A stretch of DNA of 40,000 nucleotides from Candidatus Delongbacteria bacterium (lineage in GTDB: Bacteria; CAIWAD01), in contig JACKCN010000001.1 of the NCBI GenBank assembly GCA_020634015.1, forward strand, positions 1 to 40,000. Reading direction: 5' to 3'. A model generated the notes under the pieces. That model saw only the letters and a program-made list of their open reading frames with translations, did not search any database and was not told the origin of the DNA. Of this stretch, positions 8,373 to 16,552 are shown piece after piece; within the stretch, counting starts at the first letter, position 1; each line of letters opens with the position of its first letter. Made by a program: the position numbers and the translations under genes.

Positions 8373-8402
8373 CCCCCTTCCCCATCGGGAAGGGGGCTTT
8401 TT
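8373..8402 (+). terminator. Rho-independent terminator of the selenoprotein gene
   Basis: CCCCCTTCCC (8373-8382) and GGGAAGGGGG (8387-8396) form a perfect 10-bp stem with a CATC loop, followed by C and five T. It starts 24 bp after the selenoprotein stop codon. It separates that gene from flagellin, so the two are probably transcribed independently. Confidence 0.9.
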
Positions 8403-8704
8403 CTTCTCCGCCAGGTCCGCTCCCACCCAGGACTTCGCAGTACTCGCCTAGGCCCGGCAGCTTCCTTCAAAGCTGAAGAGTGTGCTGCATGCAGCGGAAT
8501 TCAAGCATTTCCGCAAAGACCCGAAAGAATGGGAGCAGACGGAACGGCCTGGCCGGGTCGTCGGCGGGAAATGGTCGTGTGCCGTTTCCCTTCCGGAACC
8601 GCGGTGTGACACCGGGATCCGGAGTCGGATTCAAGCATTCTGGAACGCGGACGATGATGTCCGCAGAACGCGACACACGAAGGCCGAAGATAAGAGGTGA
8701 GACC
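8403..8704 (+). promoter_or_regulatory. Flagellin upstream region
   Basis: About 300 bp without a gene. An open frame continuous with flagellin reaches back to 8480 but lacks flagellin-like sequence. The region holds a perfect 10-bp palindrome, CTGCATGCAG, and two copies of ATTCAAGCATT, near 8499 and 8631, about 130 bp apart. I see no clear sigma-28 or sigma-54 promoter. AGAGGTGA, 5 nt before the ATG at 8705, is the Shine-Dalgarno. Confidence 0.4.
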
Positions 8705-9562
8705 ATGAGTCTGCGGATCAATCACAACGTCCTGAGCATGCGTGCCCACAGGAATGTGTTCAACACGTCAAAGTCGATGGATCAGGCGGTCACGCGGCTG
8801 TCTTCCGGACTCCGCATCAACTCCGCGGACGACGATCCAGCCGGCATCGCGATTTCCGAGCGTTTCCGGTCGCACATCGCGTCCATGGAAATGGCGGAGC
8901 GCAATGCGAGTTACGCAATCAACATGTTCGCCACGGCGGAGGGCGCTCTGGGATCCATCGACGACAAGTTGATCCGGATGCGCGCCCTGGCGATCGAGGC
9001 CTCGAACGGTACCATGAGCAGTGCCGACCGCAGCTTCCTGAACGTCGAGTTCATGCAGCTGAAGAGTGAAATCGATCGCATCGCCAACGTGACCAACTAC
9101 AACGGCATCTTCATGCTGGACGGCACGTATTCGGCGGGAGCCAGCGGGGGCGCCGGGCAGGGCATCAAGCTGCACATCGGCATCAACAACACCTCGCTGG
9201 AAGACTTCTACTACGTGAACTTCGCCGACATGCGCGCCAGCGCCCTCGGCCTGACCTCGACGGTGGATCTGACGAACACGGCCCAGTCCCAATCGGCCAT
9301 CGGGATCCTCGACAGCGCGATCATCATCAAGGACACCGAGCGCACCCGCGTGGGTTCCTACGTGTCACGCCTGAACTACACGGTCAGCAACCTCCAGATC
9401 TCCCGCGAGAACGCGGTGGCCTCGGAGAGCACCATCCGCGACGCGGACATGGCCGTGGAGATGAGCTCCTACACCCGGGCCCAGGTGATGATGCAGTCCG
9501 GCATCTCGATGCTGGCCCAGGCCAACAGCGTGCCCAACATGGTCGCCGGCCTGCTGCAGTAG
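8705..9562 (+). CDS. fliC: Flagellin
   Basis: Filament subunit exported through the flagellar type III apparatus. The 285-residue product opens MSLRINHNVLSMRAHRNV and has the conserved N-terminal D0/D1 segment, including LSSGLRINSADDDPAGIAIS and a long coiled region to about residue 140. A short variable centre (about 140-200; Gly/Ala-rich near GASGGAGQG) is followed by the C-terminal D1/D0 segment, with RVGSYVSRLNYTVSNL, SESTIRDADMAVEMSSYTR and a terminal GLLQ. The protein is short, so it lacks large D2/D3 domains. The ATG at 8705 follows a good Shine-Dalgarno and gives the canonical opening. No other flagellar gene is in the window, but the gene implies motility. Confidence 0.97.
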   Translation: MSLRINHNVLSMRAHRNVFNTSKSMDQAVTRLSSGLRINSADDDPAGIAISERFRSHIASMEMAERNASYAINMFATAEGALGSIDDKLIRMRALAIEASNGTMSSADRSFLNVEFMQLKSEIDRIANVTNYNGIFMLDGTYSAGASGGAGQGIKLHIGINNTSLEDFYYVNFADMRASALGLTSTVDLTNTAQSQSAIGILDSAIIIKDTERTRVGSYVSRLNYTVSNLQISRENAVASESTIRDADMAVEMSSYTRAQVMMQSGISMLAQANSVPNMVAGLLQ

Positions 9563-9749
9563 ACGCGATGGGGAAGTGAGTCCCCGGCATGAATTCTCAC
9601 TGGTGTGGTACACCGTACCACGTCGCACTCTGGGCGCGGCAGACTCCACACTGTCGCGCCTGTTTTCTCTCTCCCGGCCGAAAGGCCCCCGCACCAGACA
9701 CGACTCCAGGCGATTCCGCCTCTTCGCGCGAAACGTGCGCCCCCCACCC

Positions 9750-9847
9750 CCGCCGCATGAATGCCACATGCGCGCCCCTGACGTCCGCCCGTGGATTCCC
9801 CACGAGCTACGAATGCATGATGCCCCATTCGGGGCTTGGCAGGCAGC
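9750..9847 (+). repeat. Double-hairpin repeat, copy 1
   Basis: The core has CCCGTGG, ATTCC and CCACGAG (one mismatch against the other copies), then GCCCC-ATTC-GGGGC and the tail CTTGGCAGGCAGC. It matches copy 2 over almost 100 bp, including flanking sequence ending GCGCCCC and GACGTCCG. Confidence 0.85.
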
Positions 9848-9983
9848 GAGCGTCAGACGAGGCGAAGCCGTATTCCCCTTCCTCCGCACCAGCGGGGGAA
9901 AACAAACCGAAGGTGTGATGAGATGGGGGCCATTTCGTGGCAGGATGAACCTGAAGTGTCCTGCCCAGCGTGAGTGCCCCATC

Positions 9984-10083
9984 CCCGCAGCATGAACGCC
10001 AATCATGCGCGCCCCGACGTCCGCCCGTGGATTCCCCACGGGCTACGAATGCATGATGCCCCATTCGGGGCTTGGCAGGCAGC
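9984..10083 (+). repeat. Double-hairpin repeat, copy 2
   Basis: Stem 1 is CCCGTGG/CCACGGG (7 bp, 5-nt loop) and stem 2 is GCCCC/GGGGC (5 bp, ATTC loop), followed by CTTGGCAGGCAGC. It is nearly identical to copy 1 over about 100 bp. Confidence 0.85.
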
Positions 10084-10171
10084 AACTGTGTGCCAAGGCG
10101 AAACCCTCATCCCAACCGAAGCAAGCACGATCACGAGAGAGCTTGCCACAGGATAGATCAATCTTCTTCCG

Positions 10172-10550
10172 CAGCGGTGACGCCGGTGGCGGAACCATCG
10201 AGACGGAATGGTCGGGCATGAGCGTGGGCCGCCGCGCTTGGCCCGAAGGACCGCATCGCGGGCCAAGTTTGCGCGGCGCGAGGCCTGCGAAGAGGGTCTT
10301 TCTTTGGCTCCACCTTGCTTTGGACCCGTCCAAAGAAAGGTGGAAAATGATGGGCCACCGGAGGCGGTCCCGGGCCGAGGAAGGCATCACGGAACCCCGT
10401 CAGTGACAGGATACCGGTGGAAGAGGATGGAAGATTGAGGGTTCGAAGACTCCGGTGCGGCCGATGCCCACATTCCCCGGATTTCGCCGGAAAGCCAGAT
10501 GACGAGATCAGGTGTGTGGGGCTTCATCGGGCCCGGCTGGAAGCTACGGC
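10172..10550 (+). repeat. Long repeat unit, copy 1
   Basis: About 380 bp starting CAGCGGTGACGCCGGTGGCG and ending GGCTGGAAGCTACGGC, matched about 700 bp downstream with only scattered differences. Inside, a 17-bp arm (10309-10325) pairs with 10328-10344 with one mismatch and a 2-nt loop. A conserved stretch GCGCGGCGCGAGGCCTGCG precedes this hairpin. Confidence 0.9.
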
Positions 10551-10587
10551 GTCTCGCGGTGGGTGATGTGGCGGCGCGCCCACGCAT

Positions 10588-10650
10588 CCGCCCGTGGATT
10601 CCCCACGGGCTACGGATGTGTGATGCCCCATTCGGGGCTTGGCAGGCAGC
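10588..10650 (+). repeat. Double-hairpin repeat, copy 3
   Basis: Has CCCGTGG-ATTCC-CCACGGG, then TACGGATGTGTGATG, GCCCC-ATTC-GGGGC and the tail CTTGGCAGGCAGC. It lies between the two copies of the long repeat. Confidence 0.85.
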
Positions 10651-10759
10651 GCCTGTGTGCCGAGGCGACGCCATGATCCCTTCCCTCGCGCAGCGGGGGA
10701 AGGCCCGCCGACAGGCGGGATGGGATGGGGGCATGGGATGGCCGGTGTAACCGTTCGGG

Positions 10760-10779
10760 ATTCCCGCTTGCGCGGGAAT
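10760..10779. repeat. REP-like palindrome
   Basis: ATTCCCGC (10760-10767) and GCGGGAAT (10772-10779) form an 8-bp stem with a TTGC loop, followed by GACA. Similar or degenerate palindromes recur in island 2 near 18237, 18407 and 18784. The type resembles dispersed dRS3/REP-like repeats known from many bacteria. Confidence 0.75.
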
Positions 10780-10871
10780 GACATGCTTGGGGGGCGCCAC
10801 TCTGGGTGACCTGTTTCGCATGGATGACGGATTGGGACCGATGCCACACGCCTCTGATCCATCCCCTTCCA

Positions 10872-11250
10872 CAGCGGTGACGCCGGTGGCGGAACCATCG
10901 AGACGGAACGGTCGAGCAGGGTGCGTGGGCCGCCGCGCTTGGCCCGAAGGACCGCATCGCGGGCCAAGTTTGCGCGGCGCGAGGCCTGCGAAGAGGGTCT
11001 TTCTTTGGCTCCACCTTGCTTTGGACCCGTCCAAAGAAAGGTGGAAAACGATGCATCACGGGAGGCAGTCCCGGGCCGAGGAAGGCATCACGAACCCCGT
11101 CAGTGACAGGATACCGGTGGAAGAGGATGGAAGATTGAGGGTTCGAAGCCTCCGGTGCGGCCGACGCCCACATTCCCCGGATTTCGCCGGAAAGCCAGAT
11201 GACAAGATCAGGTGTGTGGGGCTTCATCGGGCCCGGCTGGAAGCTACGGC
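10872..11250 (+). repeat. Long repeat unit, copy 2
   Basis: Second copy of the roughly 380-bp unit, same orientation, about 700 bp from copy 1. It holds the same large hairpin (11010-11026 with 11029-11045). Small indels at two places cancel, so both copies have the same length. The end TGGAAGCTACG is immediately duplicated. Confidence 0.9.
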
Positions 11251-11377
11251 TGGAAGCTACGTCGCCATGTGGCAATGGTTCGATCGTGAACTCAGGTGTC
11301 GTCTCATCATAGGCAACCAGCTTTCGAGGGAATGACACGAGAGAGGGTGGGAGACTGGTTGTCGGAACCCGGAGCTC

Positions 11378-11848
11378 TCAGTCTGTGAGCAGACAGACCG
11401 CCTGTGCCGCGATGCCTTCGCCGCGACCGGTGAAACCCAGGCCCTCACTGGTGGTGGCCTTCACGTTCACCTGTGATGCGTCGATCTGCAGCGCGTTGGC
11501 GATGTTCTCGATCATGCGGGGAGCGTGGGGAGTGATCTTGGGCAGTTCGCAGATCACGGTGGCATCGACATTGGCCACCCGGAAGCCGCGGGACCGCAGC
11601 AGGGTGTGCACGCGCTCGAGCAGCACCAGGCTGTCGGCGTCCTTGAAGTCGGGATCGGTGTCGGGAAAATGGCGGCCGATGTCGCCCAGGCCGGCTGCTC
11701 CCAGCAGGGCGTCGGAGATGGAGTGCAGCAGCACATCGGCGTCGCTGTGCCCCAGCAGGCCCTTGGCGAAGGGAATGGTCACACCGCCGATGATGCAGGG
11801 GCGCCCCTCCACCAGCCGGTGGACGTCAAATCCGTGTCCAACGCGCAA
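11378..11848 (-). CDS. ispF: 2-C-methyl-D-erythritol 2,4-cyclodiphosphate synthase
   Basis: Fifth enzyme of the MEP isoprenoid pathway; it cyclises CDP-methylerythritol 2-phosphate to MEcPP with loss of CMP. The 156-residue product has the full family length. Metal ligands are visible at D8 and H10 in HGFDVHR and at H42 in the LLGHSDADVLLHSISDALLG stretch. The C-terminal TSEGLGFTGRGEGIAAQA motif is intact. The start is TTG at 11848, supported by a strong AAAGGAGA 7 nt upstream and by the standard opening RVGHGFDVHR. It overlaps ispD by 23 bp and is the last gene of the yebC-ispF run, so it is likely coupled to ispD, which supplies the pathway two steps earlier. Confidence 0.97.
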   Translation of the reverse strand: MRVGHGFDVHRLVEGRPCIIGGVTIPFAKGLLGHSDADVLLHSISDALLGAAGLGDIGRHFPDTDPDFKDADSLVLLERVHTLLRSRGFRVANVDATVICELPKITPHAPRMIENIANALQIDASQVNVKATTSEGLGFTGRGEGIAAQAVCLLTD

Positions 11849-12584
11849 CCAGCTCTCCTTTCAGCAGGGCCGAGGCGATCACCCGGTCGGCGGGGCGGGT
11901 GATCTTGAGGTTCCACTGAGCACCTTCCACCGTGCCGACCCGGGGCTTCGCGGCATCACCCGCGCGCTCTTCCAGCAGGGCTGCGTCGTCGGTGACCTCG
12001 ATGCCGTGCTCGGCGGCATGCCGGTGCAGTTCGAGGATCAGCCCGAAGGGAAAGAGCTGGGGCGTCTGCACCAGGGCCAGTCCGTCGCGGGGCATGGTGC
12101 CCAGCAGCAGTTTGTCGGCGTGGTGCTTCACGGTGTCCACGATGGCCAGGCAGGGCACCACCCCACCCAGTTCGGGCTGCTCGAGCAGGCGCGCCATCAG
12201 GGTGCGGTAGAGCTCGGGGCTGGCGAAGGGCCGTGCCGCGTCGTGGATGAAGACCGCGTCCGTGCTGCGCGGCAGCGCTTCCAGCCCGTTGAGCACACTG
12301 GCCTGGCGCGTGTCACCTCCGGTGACGAAGATCCGCCGGGCGGATCCGGGCACGGGAGCCAGCAGCTCTTCGACCCGCTCGCGCTGGCCAGCGGGGTGAG
12401 TGATCACCACACTGTCCATGGGCAGCTCGGCCAGGGCCCAGAGCGCGGTGACCAGCGGCGGCAGCCCGTCCTCGCCCAGCGGCTCGAACTGCTTGGGGCT
12501 GAGACCGCCCATGCGCTTGCCGCTGCCGCCGGCACAGAGAATCGTGGCACACAGGGGCCAGTTGTCGCTGGGGATGATCGCCAT
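11826..12584 (-). CDS. ispD: 2-C-methyl-D-erythritol 4-phosphate cytidylyltransferase
   Basis: Third MEP-pathway enzyme; it makes CDP-methylerythritol from MEP and CTP. The 252-residue product has the nucleotide-binding loop LCAGGSGKRMG (16-26) followed by PKQFEPLG, the family motif VFIHDAARPF, and VTDDAALLE near the C-terminus. The ATG at 12584 shares one base with the queA stop (TGATG), which sets the start. The open frame continues upstream through queA in another frame, but that part is a shadow. It sits next to ispF, a common pairing. Confident assignment. Confidence 0.96.
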   Translation of the reverse strand: MAIIPSDNWPLCATILCAGGSGKRMGGLSPKQFEPLGEDGLPPLVTALWALAELPMDSVVITHPAGQRERVEELLAPVPGSARRIFVTGGDTRQASVLNGLEALPRSTDAVFIHDAARPFASPELYRTLMARLLEQPELGGVVPCLAIVDTVKHHADKLLLGTMPRDGLALVQTPQLFPFGLILELHRHAAEHGIEVTDDAALLEERAGDAAKPRVGTVEGAQWNLKITRPADRVIASALLKGELVARWTRI

Positions 12585-13618
12585 CAGAGAATCAGCATCG
12601 CATCGCCATAGGAGAAGAAGCGGTACTTCTCCTTGACGGCCTGCTTGTAGGCTTCCATCACGAAATCGCGCTCCGCGAAGGCGCAGACCAGCATCAGCAG
12701 GGTCGAGCTGGGCAGGTGGAAGTTGGTGATCAGGCGGTCCACCACCTTGAACTCGTAGGGTGGGTAGATGAACTTGTCGGTCCAGCCCGAGTCGGGGTTG
12801 ATGCCGCCGTTGAAGCGGGCGACCGTCTCCAGCGTGCGGCACACGGTGGTGCCCGTGGCCCAGACCTTGCCCTTGTTGGCGATGCTCGCGTTCACCTTGC
12901 GCGCCGAATCGAGGCCCACTTCGTAATACTCGCTGTCCATCCGGTGCCGGGTCAGATCCTCGACGTTCACCGGGCGAAAAGTGCCCAGGCTGACGTGCAG
13001 GGTCAGCGGGCAGATGCTCACGCCGTGTTTCTCGATGCGGGTCATCAGGCGCTTGGTGAAGTGCAGACCCGCCGTGGGCGCGGCCACCGCTCCCACCTTG
13101 TCCGGATGGGCGTAGACGGTCTGGTAGTTCTTCACATCCTTCAGGTCGGGCTGGCGGCTGATGTAGGGCGGCAGCGGAGTGCTGCCGTACTTCTCGATCA
13201 GCTTGTGGAAATCGCCTTCGTAATTGAAACGAACCACGCGACCTCCGGAGGTCGTGTTGTCGATGATGTCGCAGCTGATGCCTTCCATCAGGGTGATGGT
13301 ATTGCCCATGCGCACCTTGCGCGCCGGCTTGACCATGATCTCCCACATGCTGTCGTTCAGCTCGCGCAGCAGGAAGACTTCGATCTCGGCGTCGGTCTTC
13401 TCCTTGTAACCCGTCATGCGGGCCTTGATCACGCGAGTCTCGTTGACCACCAGGGAATCCTGGGGCTGCATGTACTCCACGATGTCCTTGAACAGCTTGT
13501 GTTCGATGGTCTGGGTATCGCGATGCAGCACCATCAGGCGGGACTTGTCCCGGTCCTTGAGCGGTTCCTGGGCGATCAGCTTCTCGGGCAGCTTGTACTT
13601 GAAGTCGGAGAGGCGCAT
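12584..13618 (-). CDS. queA: S-adenosylmethionine:tRNA ribosyltransferase-isomerase
   Basis: Transfers and rearranges the ribose of S-adenosylmethionine onto preQ1 at tRNA position 34 to give epoxyqueuosine. The 344-residue product starts MRLSDFKYKLPEKLIAQEP, the typical QueA opening, so I place the start at 13618. The longer frame to 13729 adds untypical sequence reaching toward ruvB. Family motifs include VVNETRVIKARM, the APTAGLHFT segment, LHVSLGTFRPV, GTTVCRTLE and ITNFHLPSSTLLMLV. It lies between ruvB (71-bp gap) and ispD (1-bp overlap). No other queuosine gene is in the window. Confidence 0.97.
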   Translation of the reverse strand: MRLSDFKYKLPEKLIAQEPLKDRDKSRLMVLHRDTQTIEHKLFKDIVEYMQPQDSLVVNETRVIKARMTGYKEKTDAEIEVFLLRELNDSMWEIMVKPARKVRMGNTITLMEGISCDIIDNTTSGGRVVRFNYEGDFHKLIEKYGSTPLPPYISRQPDLKDVKNYQTVYAHPDKVGAVAAPTAGLHFTKRLMTRIEKHGVSICPLTLHVSLGTFRPVNVEDLTRHRMDSEYYEVGLDSARKVNASIANKGKVWATGTTVCRTLETVARFNGGINPDSGWTDKFIYPPYEFKVVDRLITNFHLPSSTLLMLVCAFAERDFVMEAYKQAVKEKYRFFSYGDAMLIL

Positions 13619-13689
13619 GGGTCGGTCTCGTGCTTGGGGCCCCCTTCCACCGGACACGGTGGAGCGGGCGATGATCGGTTGGGCGTGTG

Positions 13690-14697
13690 TCAGGCGCTGC
13701 CGGGCTGGCTGCGTTCCAGGTGACTCCACGCCAGCGGCGTGGCCACCCGACCGCGCACGGTCCGGTTGATGAAACCTTCCTTGACCAGGAAGGGCTCCAC
13801 CACATCTTCCAGTGTGTCCGCTTCTTCCCCGACCGCCAGGGCCAGGGTGTTGAGCCCGCAGGGTCCGCCGTTGAACTTGTCCAGCAGGGCCAGCAGGATC
13901 TTGCGGTCCAGATTGTCCAGCCCGCGGCGGTCCACCTGGAGGCGTTCCAGGCCGAAACGGGCGATCTCGTCGGTCACGGTGCCGTCGCCGTGGACCTGGG
14001 CAAAATCGCGCAGGCGCCGCAGCAGGCGGTTGGCCACCCGGGGAGTGCCCCGGCTGCGCATGGCGATCTCGCTGGCGGCATCCGTGGTGAGACTCACGCT
14101 GAGCATGCGCGCGCTGCGCTCGAGGATCTCGGCCAGTTCGGCGCGCGTGTAATGTTCCAGGTGCAGCACGATGCCGAAGCGCGCCATCAGCGGGCGAGTC
14201 AGCAGGCCGGCACGCGTGGTGGCTCCCACCAGGGTGAAGCGGGGCAGGGTCAGTTGCACGCTGCGCGCCGCGGGGCCCTTGTCCAGCAGAATGTCCAGGG
14301 TGTAATCTTCCATGGCCGGGTAGAGGTACTCCTCCACCACGGGGCTGAGACGGTGGATCTCGTCAATGAAGAGGATGTCGCCATCCTGCAGATTGGTCAG
14401 CAGCCCCGCCAGGTCGGCGGGTTTCTCCAGCACCGGTCCCGACGTGACCCGGATCTCGCCTTCCATCTCGCGCGCGATGATGTGAGCCAGGGTGGTCTTG
14501 CCCAGACCGGGAGGGCCGTGGAAAAGGCAGTGGTCCAGGGCTTCGCCACGCTGGCGGGCCGCCTGGATGTAGACGCGCAGGTTGGCCTTGTGGGCTTCCT
14601 GTCCGGTGAACTCGTCCAGCAACAGCGGGCGCAGCCGGCTCTCGAGCCGGTCCTCCTCGCCGAAACTGCCGGCCACCAGACGCGTCTCGTCGTCCAT
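13690..14697 (-). CDS. ruvB: Holliday junction branch migration ATPase RuvB
   Basis: Hexameric AAA+ motor that drives branch migration with RuvA during recombination repair. The 335-residue product has the typical length. Walker A GPPGLGKTT, Walker B FIDEIHRL, sensor 1 LVGATTRAGLL and the sensor 2 region RGTPRVANRLLRR are all intact. A winged-helix C-terminal domain ends in the RTVRGRVATPLAW segment. The ATG at 14697 shares one base with the ruvA stop (TGATG). The order ruvC-ruvA-ruvB in one operon is the classical arrangement. Confidence 0.98.
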   Translation of the reverse strand: MDDETRLVAGSFGEEDRLESRLRPLLLDEFTGQEAHKANLRVYIQAARQRGEALDHCLFHGPPGLGKTTLAHIIAREMEGEIRVTSGPVLEKPADLAGLLTNLQDGDILFIDEIHRLSPVVEEYLYPAMEDYTLDILLDKGPAARSVQLTLPRFTLVGATTRAGLLTRPLMARFGIVLHLEHYTRAELAEILERSARMLSVSLTTDAASEIAMRSRGTPRVANRLLRRLRDFAQVHGDGTVTDEIARFGLERLQVDRRGLDNLDRKILLALLDKFNGGPCGLNTLALAVGEEADTLEDVVEPFLVKEGFINRTVRGRVATPLAWSHLERSQPGSA

Positions 14698-15314
14698 CAG
14701 CTTCCCTTCTTGAGCACCTGGCGCACCAGATCGGCCACGCCGGGCCGGCTCTCACCGGCGGCCTGCAGCACCTTGCGGGCCGCGACCAGCTCCTTCTCGG
14801 CCAGAGCCCGTTTCAGGCCCAGGGCCTCGAGGGCGTCCATGGCTTCCAGCAGCTCGTCGCCTTCCGCGCGGGTCTCCAGCTCCAGCTCACCTCGGAAGGT
14901 CTCGCCGGCATCCAGGTCCTTGACCCGGTTGCCCAGTTCCAGCACCAGGCGCCCGGCGGTCTTCTTGCCGATGCCCGGAATCGAGGTCAGTTTCGCGCCA
15001 TCGCCGAAGCGTACCGCCTGGATCAGCTCGTTGGGGCTGAGCGCCGACAGAATCGCCAGCGCCACCTTGGGCCCTACCCCACTGATCCCGATCAGTTCCC
15101 GGAACAGCTGACGTTCAAGGGTTTCGTGAAAGCCGTAGAGGGCCAGCACATCCTCGCGGACCACCAGATGCACGAACAGGCGGGCCTGGGCACCCGCCAC
15201 CAGGCGACGACTGGTGCCGAGGCTGGTATTCAGCAGCCAGCCCACACCGGCCACCTCGAGCACCACCTGGGTGCCACGGGCGCTGATGACCGAGCCGCGC
15301 AGGAATTCGTACAC
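14697..15314 (-). CDS. ruvA: Holliday junction DNA helicase subunit RuvA
   Basis: Binds four-way DNA junctions and loads RuvB. The 205-residue product has an N-terminal OB domain (about 1-65, with LEVAGVGWLLNTS), tandem helix-hairpin-helix motifs (LIGISGVGPKVALAILS near 74 and SIPGIGKKTAGRLVLEL near 110) and a C-terminal RuvB-contact domain (about 155-205, with LEALGLKRALAEKELVAA). The start is GTG at 15314, preceded by AAGGA. A 30-bp gap separates it from ruvC. Assignment is secure. Confidence 0.97.
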   Translation of the reverse strand: MYEFLRGSVISARGTQVVLEVAGVGWLLNTSLGTSRRLVAGAQARLFVHLVVREDVLALYGFHETLERQLFRELIGISGVGPKVALAILSALSPNELIQAVRFGDGAKLTSIPGIGKKTAGRLVLELGNRVKDLDAGETFRGELELETRAEGDELLEAMDALEALGLKRALAEKELVAARKVLQAAGESRPGVADLVRQVLKKGS

Positions 15315-15344
15315 GGGCGTTTCCTTGCAGGAGGCCGATCCGCG

Positions 15345-15809
15345 TCAGGGAGCGGCGTTGAGATGGCAGATCGCCGCAGCCAGCGCATCACTGGCATCCA
15401 GGGGACGCGGTGGTGCCGACAGGCCAAGCAGGCGGGTGATCATGAAGGCCACCTGGGACTTGTCGGCGGCTCCGCGACCGGTGACCGCCCGCTTGATCTG
15501 CATGGGCGTGTACTCGGCCACTTCCAGCCCCATTTCCGACCCGGCCAGCAGGGCCGCGGCCCGGGCATGGGCCAGCTTGATCAGGGTCAGCACGTTGGGG
15601 CCCTTGAACACCATCTCCACCGAGAGGCAATCGGGCCGGTGCTCCTGGATCACGGCGCGCAGGCTGCCGTAGATGTGCGACAGGCGCTCGGGCAGTTCGC
15701 CCTCGCTGCGGATCGCGCCATAGCCCACGGGAATCAGGCGGCTGCCCTGGCGGCGCACGATGCCCCAGCCAGTGGCGGCAAGTCCGGGGTCAACCCCCAG
15801 CACGATCAT
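15345..15809 (-). CDS. ruvC: Holliday junction resolvase RuvC
   Basis: Endonuclease that resolves Holliday junctions made by RuvAB. The 154-residue product opens MIVLGVDPGLAATGWG, with the first catalytic Asp at position 7. The second acidic residue is in SVEMVFKGPN, and the last pair is in DASDALAAAICH. These match the four acidic residues of the RNase H-like active site. The ATG overlaps the yebC stop by 4 bp (ATGA). Confidence 0.97.
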   Translation of the reverse strand: MIVLGVDPGLAATGWGIVRRQGSRLIPVGYGAIRSEGELPERLSHIYGSLRAVIQEHRPDCLSVEMVFKGPNVLTLIKLAHARAAALLAGSEMGLEVAEYTPMQIKRAVTGRGAADKSQVAFMITRLLGLSAPPRPLDASDALAAAICHLNAAP

Positions 15810-16552
15810 TCCAGATTCGCCAGGGCGTCTTCATCGGCATCGAAGTTGGAGTACACGTTCTGCACGTCGTCCAGCTCCTCGAGGGCCTCGATCATGCGCA
15901 CGACCTTGCCCACATCGTTGCCTTCCACGCGCGTGGAATTCTTGGGGGTCATGGTCAGCTCGGAACCGCGCACCTCATACCCCGCGGCCTCCGCGGCCTT
16001 GCGCAGGGTTTCCAGATTGGCGATCTGGCTGTAGATCAGCCATTCGCCGTCTTCCAGTTCAAGATTCTCGGCGCCGGCGTCCATCAGGGTCATCAGCACG
16101 TCATCTTCGCTGAGAGTGCCCTGGGCGATGGTCAGCAGGCCCTGGCGCTCGAAGTTCCAGGCCACGGCTCCATCGGCACCCAGACTGCCGCCATACTTGT
16201 TGAAGGTGTAGCGCACTTCGCTGACCGTACGGTTCTTGTTGTCCGTCATGGTTTCCACCACGATGGCCACCCCGCAGGGCCCGTAGCCCTCGTAGGTGAT
16301 TTCCTCGTAGGTCACGCCCTCAAGGGTGCCCGTGCCCTTGGCAATCGCCCGCTCCACATTGTTGGCGGGCATGTTGCTGGCCTTGGCCTTGAGAATGGCG
16401 CTGCGCAGGCGCGGGTTGGCGGCTTCGTCTCCACCTCCCAGGCGCGCGGCGATGGTGATTTCCTTGATGATCTTGGTGAAGATCTTGCCGCGGGCCGCAT
16501 CCAGCGCACCCTTCTTGCGCTTGATCGTGGACCATTTCGAATGACCGGACAT
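15806..16552 (-). CDS. yebC: YebC/PmpR-family transcription or translation regulator
   Basis: Conserved cytoplasmic nucleic-acid-associated protein; family members act as DNA-binding regulators or relieve ribosome stalling on proline-rich stretches. The 248-residue product opens MSGHSKWSTIKRKKGALDAA and carries the usual motifs SNMPANNVERAIAKGTG, YEGYGPCGVAIVVE, TDNKNRTVSEVRYTFNK and GGSLGADGAVAWNFE, with an acidic C-terminus. The ATG at 16552 has GGAGG 4 nt upstream. The extended frame to 16717 is not family-like. It leads the yebC-ruvCAB operon, a widely conserved arrangement. Confidence 0.97.
   Translation of the reverse strand: MSGHSKWSTIKRKKGALDAARGKIFTKIIKEITIAARLGGGDEAANPRLRSAILKAKASNMPANNVERAIAKGTGTLEGVTYEEITYEGYGPCGVAIVVETMTDNKNRTVSEVRYTFNKYGGSLGADGAVAWNFERQGLLTIAQGTLSEDDVLMTLMDAGAENLELEDGEWLIYSQIANLETLRKAAEAAGYEVRGSELTMTPKNSTRVEGNDVGKVVRMIEALEELDDVQNVYSNFDADEDALANLE

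Larger units (their letters stand above)
9563..11377. repeat. Gene-free repeat island 1
   Basis: About 1.8 kb between the convergent flagellin and ispF genes. Open frames here run over palindromic repeats on both strands and resemble no protein family, so I call no gene. It contains three copies of the double-hairpin unit (about 9750-9847, 9984-10083 and 10588-10650), two copies of a roughly 380-bp unit (10172-10550 and 10872-11250) and one REP-like palindrome (10760-10779). No transposase, tRNA or CRISPR is present. Confidence 0.85.

Noticed and set aside
8480..8704. N-terminal extension of flagellin
   Set aside because: Flagellins begin at M-x-L-R-I-N; the extension is not flagellin-like and the Shine-Dalgarno sits before the ATG at 8705.
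10387..11338. Open frames over repeat island 1
   Set aside because: They run over palindromic repeats, the same repeat gives different frames on both strands, and none has a start signal or family motif.
9563..11377. CRISPR array
   Set aside because: Repeats are too few, too long and irregularly spaced, with no uniform spacers or cas genes.
12585..13805. Upstream extension of the ispD frame across queA
   Set aside because: Only the part from the ATG at 12584 resembles IspD; the extension is a shadow of queA.
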